Source: Alsobacter sp045348435
Lineage (GTDB): Bacteria; Pseudomonadota; Alphaproteobacteria; Rhizobiales; Beijerinckiaceae
NCBI RefSeq assembly: GCF_045348435.1
Contig: NZ_CP157484.1
Location: 2,914,001-2,978,000, forward strand
Length of the DNA: 64,000 nt
Direction: 5' to 3'
The notes beneath the pieces are model-generated. The model had not been told where the DNA came from. It made no database searches and saw nothing but the letters and a program-made list of their open reading frames with translations. The position numbers and the translations under genes are program-made. Within the stretch, counting starts at the first letter, position 1, and every line of letters starts with the position of its first letter. This document shows positions 25,965 to 34,961 of this stretch, piece after piece.

Positions 25965-27269
25965 TCAGGCGGGCGGTCCCATCGCGTCCAGCGCCTGCGC
26001 CAGGTCGGCGACGAGGTCGTCGGCGTTCTCGATGCCGATCGACACGCGGATGGTCGCGTCGCTCACGCCCAGCCGGTCGCGCACCTCCTTGGGCACGCCC
26101 GAATGAGTGGTCGAGGCGGGGTGGCAGGCCAGCGACTCGGTGCCCCCCAGGCTGACCGCGAGCTTGACGATCTGCAGCGCGTTCAGCACCCGGAAGGCCT
26201 CCGCCTCGCCGCCCCGGACGTCGAACGAGAAGGTGGAGCCCGGCGCCTGGCACTGGGCCTCATAGGTCCGCCGCTCGGGCGAGCCCTCCGGCAGGAAGCC
26301 CAGATAGAACACGGAGCTCACGCTGGGATGCGCGGCGAGGAAGTCGGCGACCGTCCTGGCGTTGCGATTGGCCGCCGCCAGCCGGATCACCAGCGTCTCC
26401 AGCGAGCGGCCCAGCATCCAGCACGAATGCGGATCGAGCTGCGTGCCGATCGCCGACCGCAGAAGCCGGATCGGGCGCATGTGCTCGGCCGAGCCCAGCG
26501 TCGCCCCGGCGATGAGGTCGGAATGGCCGCCGACATATTTCGTCAGCGAGTAGACCGACAGGTCCGCGCCATGCAGCAGCGGCTGCTGGTAGACCGGCCC
26601 GAGCAGCGTGTTGTCGCAGGCGATCAGTGGACGCCGGCCCTGCCGGGCCCCGATGGCCTCGGCCACACGGCGGATCGCCGCGATGTCGACCAGGGAGTTG
26701 AGCGGGTTGGACGGCGTCTCGATGAAAATCATCGAGACCGGCCCCATCGCCATGGCGTGCTCGGCCGCCTGGCGCATCACCGCCTCGTCGACTCCGTCCG
26801 GAAGGGCGTGCGACTTCATGCCGAAATTCGACAGCGTCTTGGCGATCAGCGTCTCCGTGCCGCCGTAGAGCGGCTGCGAGTGCAGGATCACGTCGCCCGG
26901 CCGGCAATGCGCCAGAAGCGTCGTGGCGATGGCCGACATGCCGGACGAGAACAGGAGCGCCGCCTCGGCGCCCTCGAAGACGGACAGCCGGTCCTCGACG
27001 ATCTCGGCGTTCGGGTGGTTGAAGCGGGAATAGACGAGCCCCGCGCTCTCGCCCGCCGGCAGGGGCTTGCGCCCCGACACATAGTCGAAGAACTCCTTGC
27101 CGTGCTCGGCCGAGGAGAACACGAAGGTCGAGGTCAGGAACACCGGCGGCTTCACCGCCCCCTCCGAGAGGCGCGGATCGAACCCGTAGCTCAGCATGAG
27201 CGTCTCGGGAGCGAGCTTGCGGTTGCCCAGACGGTCCTTGTGATAGCGTTGATCGGCCACGGCGGTCAT
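25965..27269 (-). CDS. cystathionine gamma-synthase/methionine gamma-lyase family PLP enzyme
   Basis: A 434-residue Cys/Met-metabolism PLP enzyme. GLVYSRFNHPNAEIVEDRLSVFEGAEAALLFSSGMSAIATTLLAH, the PLP aspartate in LIACDNTLLGPVYQQPLLHGADLSVYSLTKYVGGHSD with the Schiff-base Lys, and SLGGTESLACHPASTTHS are all present. The family covers gamma-synthases, gamma-lyases and sulfhydrylases. The tyrosine in SRFNHPN replaces the more usual TRYGNP form, so this belongs to a less studied subgroup and the reaction is open. It is alone on its strand, convergent with the LacI operon and divergent from the iron-sulfur photolyase. It is not close to MetC (16.7 kb) in sequence. Confidence 0.86.
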   Translation of the reverse strand: MTAVADQRYHKDRLGNRKLAPETLMLSYGFDPRLSEGAVKPPVFLTSTFVFSSAEHGKEFFDYVSGRKPLPAGESAGLVYSRFNHPNAEIVEDRLSVFEGAEAALLFSSGMSAIATTLLAHCRPGDVILHSQPLYGGTETLIAKTLSNFGMKSHALPDGVDEAVMRQAAEHAMAMGPVSMIFIETPSNPLNSLVDIAAIRRVAEAIGARQGRRPLIACDNTLLGPVYQQPLLHGADLSVYSLTKYVGGHSDLIAGATLGSAEHMRPIRLLRSAIGTQLDPHSCWMLGRSLETLVIRLAAANRNARTVADFLAAHPSVSSVFYLGFLPEGSPERRTYEAQCQAPGSTFSFDVRGGEAEAFRVLNALQIVKLAVSLGGTESLACHPASTTHSGVPKEVRDRLGVSDATIRVSIGIENADDLVADLAQALDAMGPPA

Positions 27270-27471
27270 CCTGGTCGGGAGGGGAATGGAGCGGTTGCTG
27301 CAACCGATCCTAGCACCCCCGCCCCGCCCACGCGCGGGCGTTCAGCCTCGCCGACGCGACCAGGGCGGCGGGTCCCCAGGAACATGGGACCGTCCGCAGC
27401 TCTTGCGACCTTTCGCCCCTTGCCGCGCCGCCGCCCCGGCCCGAGATCGCAAGCGCCAGCGAGAGGTCGCC

Positions 27472-27492
27472 ATGAGCCTGTATCCCGCATGA
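27472..27492 (+). CDS. six-codon leader ORF overlapping the photolyase start
   Basis: ATG-AGC-CTG-TAT-CCC-GCA-TGA encodes MSLYPA. A good ribosome site (GAGAGG, six bases before the ATG) precedes it, whereas the photolyase ATG has none of its own. Its stop overlaps the photolyase start as ATGA. It may set translation of the photolyase by coupling. Evidence is positional only. Confidence 0.4.
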   Translation: MSLYPA

Positions 27493-29066
27493 CAACTCTG
27501 CGTTTCGTCCTGGGCGACCAGCTCACGCGCGATCTGGCGTCTCTCGTCGACATCGATCCCGGAACCGACGTGGTCCTCATGGTCGAGGTCGCCGAGGAGA
27601 CGACCTATGTGGGCCACCACAAGCAGAAGATTGCGCTGATCCTGTCGGCCATGCGCCACTTCGCCCGCGAGCTGGCGGCGGACGGGATCACGGTCGACTA
27701 TGTCCGCCTGGACGACCCGGCCAACACCGGCTCCTTCGGCGGCGAACTCGCCCGCGCGATCGCGCGGCATGCGCCGGACCGCGTGATCCTGACCGAGCCC
27801 GGCGAATGGCGGGTCTGGGAGATGATGCGGGAGTGGTCCGCCAGCCTGGGCGTCCCGGTCGACATTCGCGAGGACGACCGCTTCTTCTGCACGCGCGGGC
27901 GCTTCGCCCGCTGGGCGGCCGACCGGCGCTCCTACCGCATGGAGTTCTTCTATCGCGAGATGCGGCGGGAAACCGGCCTGCTCATGGAGGAGGACGAGCC
28001 GGCCGGGGACCGCTGGAACTTCGACCATGAGAACCGCAAGTCGCTGCCCGCGGGCGCCCAGACCCCGCCCCGGCTGCGCTTCGAGCCGGACGCGATCACG
28101 CGCGAGGTCATCGCCCTGGTGGCCGAGCGCTTCTCCGGCCATTTCGGCGATCTCGGCGCATTCGGCTGGCCGGTGACCCGGTCCGAAGCGCTCGAGGCGC
28201 TCGCGCATTTCATCGCCGACGCCCTGCCCCGCTTCGGCGACTACCAGGACGCGATGAAATCGGGCGAGCCCTTCCTCTACCACGCCCTCGTCTCGACCTC
28301 GCTGAACTGCGGCCTGCTTACGCCGCGCGAGGTCTGCGTCGCGGCCGAGCGCGCCTGGAAGGCCGGACATGTGGAGCTGAACGCAGCGGAGGGCTTCATT
28401 CGCCAGATCCTCGGCTGGCGCGAATATGTCCGGGGCGTCTACTGGCTGCGCATGCCCGACTACGCGGCGACGAACGCGCTGGGCGCCTCCCGGCCGCTGC
28501 CCTGGTTCTACTGGTCCGGCGAGACGGACATGAACTGCGTCGCCCAGGTGGTGGCGGACACGCGCCGCCACGCCTATGCGCACCACATCCAGCGCCTGAT
28601 GGTGACCGGAACCTTCGCCCTCCTGGCCGGGATCGCGCCCAGCCAGGTGGAGGAATGGTACCTCGCGGTCTACGCCGACGCCTATGAGTGGGTCGAACTG
28701 CCCAACACCCACGGCATGGCGCTGTTCGCCGACGGCGGCCTGCTCGCCTCCAAGCCCTATGCGGCGTCGGGAGCCTATATCGACCGCATGTCGGACTACT
28801 GCGCCGGCTGCCGCTACGACCCCAAGGTGAAGACCGGCCCCGGCGCCTGTCCGTTCAACCTGCTCTACTGGAACTTCCTGCTGGAGAACCGCGCCGCGCT
28901 CGGCCGCAATCCGCGCCTGGGCATGCCCTATCGGACGCTCGACGCCATGCCGCCCGCCCGCCGCCTCCAGATCGCCCGGGAGGCGAACGCCTTCCTGGAC
29001 GGGCTGTCGCCGGATCCCGACGATCCCTCCGCGACCCGGCCCGCGCAGCTCGCTTTGGACCTCTGA
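27489..29066 (+). CDS. phrB: iron-sulfur bacterial cryptochrome/(6-4) photolyase
   Basis: A 525-residue protein of the FeS-BCP class. From this start the four cluster cysteines are C350 (ETDMNC), C438 and C441 (YCAGC) and C454, the same numbers I recall for Agrobacterium PhrB, which supports the start. FVLGDQLTRDLASL, the C-terminal FAD domain with QILGWREYVRGVYWLRMPDYA, and TGTFALLAGIAP with EEWYLAVYADAYEWVELPNTHGMA are family blocks. Characterised members repair (6-4) photoproducts using blue light and carry FAD, a lumazine and a [4Fe-4S] cluster. The first start codon lacks a ribosome site and overlaps a six-codon leader. It is not adjacent to the stress module at 2-10 kb and no similar promoter is seen. 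Confidence 0.94.
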   Translation: MTTLRFVLGDQLTRDLASLVDIDPGTDVVLMVEVAEETTYVGHHKQKIALILSAMRHFARELAADGITVDYVRLDDPANTGSFGGELARAIARHAPDRVILTEPGEWRVWEMMREWSASLGVPVDIREDDRFFCTRGRFARWAADRRSYRMEFFYREMRRETGLLMEEDEPAGDRWNFDHENRKSLPAGAQTPPRLRFEPDAITREVIALVAERFSGHFGDLGAFGWPVTRSEALEALAHFIADALPRFGDYQDAMKSGEPFLYHALVSTSLNCGLLTPREVCVAAERAWKAGHVELNAAEGFIRQILGWREYVRGVYWLRMPDYAATNALGASRPLPWFYWSGETDMNCVAQVVADTRRHAYAHHIQRLMVTGTFALLAGIAPSQVEEWYLAVYADAYEWVELPNTHGMALFADGGLLASKPYAASGAYIDRMSDYCAGCRYDPKVKTGPGACPFNLLYWNFLLENRAALGRNPRLGMPYRTLDAMPPARRLQIAREANAFLDGLSPDPDDPSATRPAQLALDL

Positions 29067-29111
29067 GCGAGGCCGTGAGCCTCGGGCCGCAGGCCTTGCG
29101 AGCCAAATTAT

Positions 29112-29123
29112 TTTAAGCTTAAA
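29112..29123. promoter_or_regulatory. candidate MarR operator (site 1)
   Basis: TTTAAGCTTAAA is a perfect 12-base palindrome within a wider AT-rich imperfect one, 43 bases before the monooxygenase/reductase start. It fits TTYAA-N2-TTRAA, shared with two sites at 38298 and 38386 beside the marR operon. Confidence 0.65.
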
Positions 29124-29166
29124 TGAATTCGCAGCCAGGCCCACCGTGACGACGAAGAGGCATCCC

Positions 29167-31491
29167 ATGCGCATCAGTGTCATCGGAGGCGGCCCCGCCG
29201 GCCTGTATTTCGCCATCCTGGCCCGCAAGTCCTTCCCGCAGGCGGCCATCACGGTGCTGGAGCGCAACAGGGCCGACGACACCTTCGGCTTCGGCGTCGT
29301 CTTTTCCGACCAGACCCTCGACAATTTCGAGCGCGCCGACCGCGAGAGCTACGAGGCGATCACCGACGCCTTCGCCTATTGGGACGACATCTCCATCCAT
29401 GTCCGCGGCGAGCAGCACCGCATCGGCGGCAACGGCTTTTGCGGCTGCTCGCGCCGCACGCTGCTGATGCTGCTGCAGGACCGCGCGCGGGCGCTCGGCG
29501 TGGAGCTGGTGTTCGGTCACGAGTCCGAGACGTTGCCCGGCCCGGACGAGGCCGATCTCGTGGTGGTGGCGGACGGCGTGAACTCCCGCTTCCGCGAGGC
29601 GCATCGGGATCATTTCGGGACCGAGGTCGACCTGCGGCCCAACCGCTTCGCCTGGATGGGATCGACCCGTCCCTTCGACGCCTTCACCTTCTTCTTCAAG
29701 GAGACCGAGTACGGCGTCTTCATCGCCCATTGCTACCAGTACGAGGCCGACCGCTCGACCTGGGTGCTGGAGACCGACCCGGAAACCTTCGCCAGGGCCG
29801 GGCTGGGCGCGATGACGGAGGACCAGGGCGTCGCCTTCATGGAGCGCGTCTTCGCCGATGAGCTCCAGGGCCACCCGCTGATCGCAAACCGGTCGCTCTG
29901 GCGCCAGTTCCCCATGATCCGCAACGCGCGCTGGACCATGGACGACCGCGTCGTCCTGCTCGGCGACGCCAAGGCGACGGCGCATTTCTCCATCGGATCG
30001 GGCACCAAGCTCGCCATGGAGGATGCGATCGCCCTGCACGCGGCGCTCAAGGGCCAGCAGGGCGACGTCGCCCAGGCGCTGCGCCGGTTCGAGACGGGCC
30101 GCCGCGAGGAGGTGGAGAAGACCCAGCACGCAGCGGACGTCAGCCTGGTCTGGTTCGAGCACGTGAAGCGCTTCCTCGGGATGGACCCCGTGCAGTTCGC
30201 CTTCGGCCTGATGACGCGCGCCAAGTCGATCACCTATGACAATCTGGAGCTCCGGGCGCCCGACTTCGTCAGGGCCGTCGACCGCAGCTTCGCCCGGTCC
30301 CTGGCGGCCCAGGGCTGCCCGGTGGACGTCGACCGTCCCGTCGCGCCGGCCTTTCAGCCGCTGCGGCTGCGCGGCCTGACCGCCCCGAACCGCATCGTCG
30401 TGTCGCCGATGTGCATGTATTCGGCGGTGGACGGCCTGCCGGGCGACTTCCACCTCGTCCATTACGGCTCCCGCGCCATGGGCGGGGCGGGCCTTCTCTT
30501 CACCGAGATGACCTGCGTGGCCCCGGACGCCCGCATCACCCCCGGCTGCGCCGGCCTGTGGAACGACGCCCAGCAAGCCGCCTGGACGCGGATCGTCGAC
30601 TTCGTCCACGCCCACTCGGCCGCCAAGGTCTGCCTGCAGCTCGGCCACGCCGGCCGCAAGGGCGCGACGAAGCTGATGTGGGAGGGCATGGACCGGCCCC
30701 TGCCGGAGGGCGGCTGGGACATCGTCGGCCCCTCGCCCCTGCCCTACTACCCCGAGAGCGCGGTCCCGAAGGCGCTCGACCGCGCCGGGATGGACCGGAT
30801 CCGATCTCAGTTCGTCGCCGCCGTGCGGCGCGGCCAGGCCTGCGGCTTCGACATGGTCGAGCTTCACGCCGCCCACGGCTATCTGCTGGCAAGCTTCCTC
30901 TCGCCGGTCACGAACCGACGGACGGACGAGTATGGCGGCTCGATCGAGAACCGCCTGCGCTTTCCGCTCGAGGTCTTCGCCGCCATGCGCGAGGCTTGGC
31001 CGGCCGACAAGCCCATGTCGGTGCGCATCTCGGCCACCGACTGGATCGAAGGCGGGATCACGGGCGACGACGCCGTCCGGATCGCCGAAGCCTTCGCGCA
31101 GGCCGGCGTCGACCTCGTCGACGTCTCCACCGGCCAGACCAGCCCGGCGTCGCGTCCCTTCTACGGCCGCATGTTCCAGACCCCCTACGCCGACCAGGTC
31201 CGCAACGAGGCCCACGTCGCCACCATGTGCGTCGGAAACATCACCAGCGTCGACCAGGCCAACACCATCCTGGCGGCCGGCCGGGCGGACCTCGTGGCCT
31301 TCGGCCGCCCGCACCTCGCCGATCCGGCCTTCGCCCTGCGCGCCGCGGCCTGGTACGGAGCCGAGGCGTTCACGCCCAAGCCGTATCAGCCGGGCTGGGA
31401 CCAGTTGAAGCGCAACACGCCGCGCGAGAAGGCCGACCTCACCGAACTGAAGCTCAAGGCGCGGCCCAAGTCGCACCGGGTCGGGGCGTGA
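29167..31491 (+). CDS. bifunctional aryl-CoA flavin monooxygenase / old yellow enzyme (2-aminobenzoyl-CoA monooxygenase/reductase or salicylyl-CoA 5-hydroxylase type)
   Basis: A 774-residue fusion. Residues 1-380 form a flavin monooxygenase (ISVIGGGPAGLYFAILARKSF, FAD motif VVLLGDAKATAHFSIGSGTKLAMEDA). Residues 395-770 form an old-yellow-enzyme FMN reductase (LRGLTAPNRIVVSPMCMYSA, LQLGHAGRKG, ELHAAHGYLLASFLSP, DEYGGSIENRLRFPLEV). This fusion is the hallmark of 2-aminobenzoyl-CoA monooxygenase/reductase, which hydroxylates and reduces the aromatic ring in one protein, and of its relative for salicylyl-CoA. ATG 29167 with GAAGAGG ahead is preferred to GTG 29146. The matching ligase and beta-oxidation-like genes lie at 38.4-43.9 kb, and the shared operator motif links the two. 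Anthranilate is favoured over salicylate only by that context. Confidence 0.9.
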   Translation: MRISVIGGGPAGLYFAILARKSFPQAAITVLERNRADDTFGFGVVFSDQTLDNFERADRESYEAITDAFAYWDDISIHVRGEQHRIGGNGFCGCSRRTLLMLLQDRARALGVELVFGHESETLPGPDEADLVVVADGVNSRFREAHRDHFGTEVDLRPNRFAWMGSTRPFDAFTFFFKETEYGVFIAHCYQYEADRSTWVLETDPETFARAGLGAMTEDQGVAFMERVFADELQGHPLIANRSLWRQFPMIRNARWTMDDRVVLLGDAKATAHFSIGSGTKLAMEDAIALHAALKGQQGDVAQALRRFETGRREEVEKTQHAADVSLVWFEHVKRFLGMDPVQFAFGLMTRAKSITYDNLELRAPDFVRAVDRSFARSLAAQGCPVDVDRPVAPAFQPLRLRGLTAPNRIVVSPMCMYSAVDGLPGDFHLVHYGSRAMGGAGLLFTEMTCVAPDARITPGCAGLWNDAQQAAWTRIVDFVHAHSAAKVCLQLGHAGRKGATKLMWEGMDRPLPEGGWDIVGPSPLPYYPESAVPKALDRAGMDRIRSQFVAAVRRGQACGFDMVELHAAHGYLLASFLSPVTNRRTDEYGGSIENRLRFPLEVFAAMREAWPADKPMSVRISATDWIEGGITGDDAVRIAEAFAQAGVDLVDVSTGQTSPASRPFYGRMFQTPYADQVRNEAHVATMCVGNITSVDQANTILAAGRADLVAFGRPHLADPAFALRAAAWYGAEAFTPKPYQPGWDQLKRNTPREKADLTELKLKARPKSHRVGA

Positions 31492-31506
31492 CGGCGCGAC
31501 CGAGCC

Positions 31507-31634
31507 TCTCTCCGTCATCCCCGGCGACCTGCGCAGCAGGTCGGGAAGGGGATCCAGAGGCCATGGGCCCGATGCCGAACCCAGTCTCCTGGATCCCCTT
31601 CCCGGCGCTGCGCGCCGCCGGGGAAGACGGAGAG
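31507..31634. repeat. long imperfect inverted repeat (dispersed palindromic element)
   Basis: The left arm (31507-31556) and right arm (31589-31634) are near-complementary: CTCTCCGTC, CCCCGGCG and GGGAAGGGGATCCAG recur inverted, separated by about 32 bases. It lies in the 219-base gap between two plus-strand genes. The form resembles intergenic palindromic units scattered in many high-GC alphaproteobacterial chromosomes; only this one copy is seen here. It could fold in RNA and end or stabilise the upstream transcript. Confidence 0.7.
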
Positions 31635-31710
31635 TGCGGCGTCCGCGGATCGTGGGATTGCGCGCCGCCGCCAAACCGCCTTTGATGCCGCCCTCGGGGG
31701 GAAATTCCGC

Positions 31711-32958
31711 ATGCATGTCATCATCGTAGGGGGCGGGATCGGCGGGCTGACGGCCGCGCTGATGCTGCACCGGCGGGGGATAAAGGCCACCGTCTGCGAG
31801 CAGGCCTCCACGATCCGCGAGGTCGGGGTGGGCATCAACACGCTGCCGCACGCCATCGTGGAGCTCGAGGAGCTCGGCCTGCTGCCGGCGCTGGACGCGG
31901 CCGGCATCCGCACCCGCGAGCTCGTCTACATGAACCGCTATGGCCAGACCGTCTGGCAGGAGCCGCGCGGCGTCTACGCCGGCTTCAAGGCGCCGCAATT
32001 CTCCATTCATCGCGGCCGCCTGCAGAAGCTCATCCATGACGCGGCCGTCGAGCGGCTCGGCCCCGATTCGGTGCGCACGGGGCGGCGCCTTCTCGGCCTG
32101 ATCGAGAACGAGGGCGGCGTCACCGCCCATTTCGCCGATTCCCGCTTCGGCGGGGCCGGCGAGACGATTCGCGCCGACGTGCTGGTCGGCGCCGATGGCA
32201 TCCACTCGGCCGTGCGCGCGCGCTACTTTCCCGACCAGGGCCCGCCCTCGTGGCAGGGCGTCAGGATGTGGCGCGGCGCCGCCGACTGGCCGGCCTTCAT
32301 GGACGGCGAGAGCATGATCATCGCCGGCGGCATGCACGCCAAGCTGGTGCTCTACCCCATCGGCCGGGGCCAGCGGCCCGATACCCGGTTGACCAACTGG
32401 GTCGTGAATGTCCGCCTCGGCGATCCCGGCAAGCCGCCGCCGCGCGAGACCTGGTCCGGCCTCGGCCGGCTGGAGGACGTGCTGCCCTTCGCGCGCCGCT
32501 TCACCGTGCCGGGGGTGGACGTGGAGGGCCTGGTCAAGGCCACGACCCAGTTCTGGGAATATCCGATGTGCGACCGCGATCCCCTGCCGCGCTGGACGCA
32601 TGGCCGCGTCACCCTGCTGGGCGACGCCGCCCATCCCATGTACCCGGTGGGATCCAACGGCGCGAGCCAGGCCATCCTGGATGCGCGTTGCCTGGCCGAC
32701 AGCCTGGACAAGGCCGACCATCCCCGCCACGGCCTGGCCCTCTACGAAGCCGAGCGCCTCGCCAAGACGGCCGAGATCACCGCCATGAACCGACAGGGCG
32801 GCCCCGAGCGCGTGATCGACGCGGTCGAGGCGCTGGCTCCCAACGGCTTCGACGACGTCGAGCGCGTGCTCTCCTACGCCCGGCGCGAGGCCATCGTGAA
32901 GAGCTACGCCGGCAAGGCCGGCTTCGCCCTCACGCAGGTGAACCGCAGGGCGGGATGA
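31711..32958 (+). CDS. FAD-dependent aromatic hydroxylase (salicylate/3-hydroxybenzoate hydroxylase-like)
   Basis: A 415-residue class A flavoprotein monooxygenase: MHVIIVGGGIGGLTAALMLHRRG (FAD-ADP loop), VLVGADGIHSAVRARYF (DG motif) and GRVTLLGDAAHPMYPVGSNGASQAILDA (GD motif). Members use NAD(P)H and oxygen to hydroxylate phenolic or N-heteroaromatic acids. The C-terminal region VIDAVEALAPNGFDDVERVLSYARREAIVKSYAGKAGFALTQVN resembles that of phenazine (PhzS-like) and related oxidoreductases annotated as flavin-dependent. It lies in the aromatic-CoA region but is separated from the upstream fusion gene by an inverted repeat, so its place in the same pathway is uncertain. Confidence 0.85.
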   Translation: MHVIIVGGGIGGLTAALMLHRRGIKATVCEQASTIREVGVGINTLPHAIVELEELGLLPALDAAGIRTRELVYMNRYGQTVWQEPRGVYAGFKAPQFSIHRGRLQKLIHDAAVERLGPDSVRTGRRLLGLIENEGGVTAHFADSRFGGAGETIRADVLVGADGIHSAVRARYFPDQGPPSWQGVRMWRGAADWPAFMDGESMIIAGGMHAKLVLYPIGRGQRPDTRLTNWVVNVRLGDPGKPPPRETWSGLGRLEDVLPFARRFTVPGVDVEGLVKATTQFWEYPMCDRDPLPRWTHGRVTLLGDAAHPMYPVGSNGASQAILDARCLADSLDKADHPRHGLALYEAERLAKTAEITAMNRQGGPERVIDAVEALAPNGFDDVERVLSYARREAIVKSYAGKAGFALTQVNRRAG

Positions 32959-32970
32959 CGGCGCGGAACC

Positions 32971-32992
32971 CCTCTCCCCATCAGGGGAGAGG
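32971..32992. terminator. hairpin between convergent genes
   Basis: CCTCTCCCC, loop ATCA, GGGGAGAGG: a perfect nine-base stem 13 bases after the hydroxylase stop and 12 before the stop of the convergent cupin gene. No U-run follows, so bidirectional termination is likely but not certain; the same short hairpin is common in such genomes as a dispersed element. Confidence 0.5.
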
Positions 32993-33003
32993 CGAAGCGC
33001 ACG

Positions 33004-33462
33004 TCACGCCCCGTCGGGCGGCGGGGGCAGGAAGTCGACCTCGTGCTTGGCCGCCAGCGCCACCACCTCGGCGGGGTTCTGCTCCGCCATGGAGTGGATG
33101 CCCCAGAACAGGTCGTAGAGCGGCCCGGTCGGCGACACCCAGAACACGCATTTGGTCGGCGCGTCGGACTTGTTGAAGATGCCGTGCGGGACGCCCCGCG
33201 GCAGCCGGATCAGGTCGCCCGGACCGGCGCCGACCTCCTGCCCGTCGAGGACGAGGTCGAAGCGTCCCTCCAGCACATAGATGAACTCGTCCTGGTTGGG
33301 ATGGATGTGCGGCGGCACGAAGGTCCCGGGCGGGAAAGTCGCGTGCCAGGAGAAGGAGCTCTCCGTCAGGTGCTTGGGCACATAGGTCTGGCCCAGGATG
33401 TTCCAGACGATTCCGTCGATGCCTTGGCCGGCCGGCGTCACGCCTGCGGTCATCGGTTTCAT
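33004..33462 (-). CDS. cupin-domain protein (quercetinase/dioxygenase-like)
   Basis: A 152-residue single cupin. Motif 1 is complete: PPHIHPNQDEFIYVLEGRFDLVLDG, giving H-x-H and E ligands; motif 2 GDLIRLPRGVPHGIFN provides the last His. The C-terminal extension SPTGPLYDLFWGIHSMAEQNPAEVVALAAKHEVDFLPPP is seen in small aromatic-associated cupins. A metal-dependent role such as dioxygenase or decarboxylase is plausible. It is 39 bases downstream of livF on the same strand and may be co-transcribed with the importer. Confidence 0.85.
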   Translation of the reverse strand: MKPMTAGVTPAGQGIDGIVWNILGQTYVPKHLTESSFSWHATFPPGTFVPPHIHPNQDEFIYVLEGRFDLVLDGQEVGAGPGDLIRLPRGVPHGIFNKSDAPTKCVFWVSPTGPLYDLFWGIHSMAEQNPAEVVALAAKHEVDFLPPPPDGA

Positions 33463-33501
33463 GGTTTGCCCTCCCTGGTGCGCTGCTGATGATAGATCGG
33501 C

Positions 33502-34199
<698 letters not shown>

Positions 34200-34200
<1 letters not shown>

Positions 34201-34961
34201 CAGGCGGCCTCGTCGCCGAGATAGGCGGCGCGCACGGCCGGGTCGCGGCGCACCTCGGCGGGCGTCCCGGTCGCGATCAGCCGGCCATAGACCAGCACGC
34301 TCACCCGGTCGGCGAGCGCGAACACCGCGTCCATGTCGTGTTCCACCAGCAGGATGGCGTAGCGGCCCTTGAGGCTGCGCAGAAGCTCGATCAGCCTGTC
34401 GGATTCGTCGCGTCCCACTCCGGCCATGGGCTCGTCCAGCAGGATCGCCTTGGGCTGCAGGGCCAGCGCCATCGCGAGTTCGAGCGCGCGCTTCTCGCCA
34501 TGCGAAAGCCGGCCCGCCGGAACCCTCGCGCGGGCCGCGAGCCCGACGGCGGCCACCGCCGCGCGGGCCGGGCCGTTCAGCGCCTCGTCCTGCGCCGCGC
34601 GGTCGAACAGCCGCAGCGGACGCCTGGCCCGCGCCTGCGCGGCCAGCGCGACATTGCCGAGGACGTCGAGCGACGGGATGATCGACGTGATCTGGAAGGT
34701 GCGCGCCAGCCCGGCGCGCGAGCGCGCCTGGGGCGTCGCGCGCGTGACGTCGGCGCCGTCGATCCGGATGCGCCCTTCGGAAGGCCGCAGCGTCCCGGCG
34801 ATCTGGTGGATGAGCGTCGTCTTCCCGGCCCCGTTCGGGCCGATGAGCGCATGCAGTTCGCCCGGCATGACGTCGAGCGAGACGTCGTCCGTCACCCTCA
34901 GCGCCCCGAAGCTCTTGCGCAGGCCCGAGAGGGCGATCATCGGCGCGGCCGGCCCGGTCAT
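34200..34961 (-). CDS. livG: branched-chain-type ABC transporter ATP-binding protein (LivG-like)
   Basis: A 253-residue ABC ATPase: Walker A LIGPNGAGKTT, GLARTFQITSIIPSLDVLGNV region, signature LSHGEKRALELAMALALQ, Walker B ILLDEPMAGVG. GLARTFQ and the MAGVG form mark the LivG class. The signature is LSHGE rather than LSGGQ, which is common in this class. The start overlaps the livM stop (ATGA); a longer frame running back through livM is rejected. Confidence 0.93.

Noticed and set aside
29119..32730. Open frame of about 1200 codons on the minus strand opposite the fusion enzyme and hydroxylase
   Set aside because: High GC content keeps the reverse frame open; its translation is low-complexity Gly/Arg/His-rich without motifs, while the plus-strand genes have clear domains.
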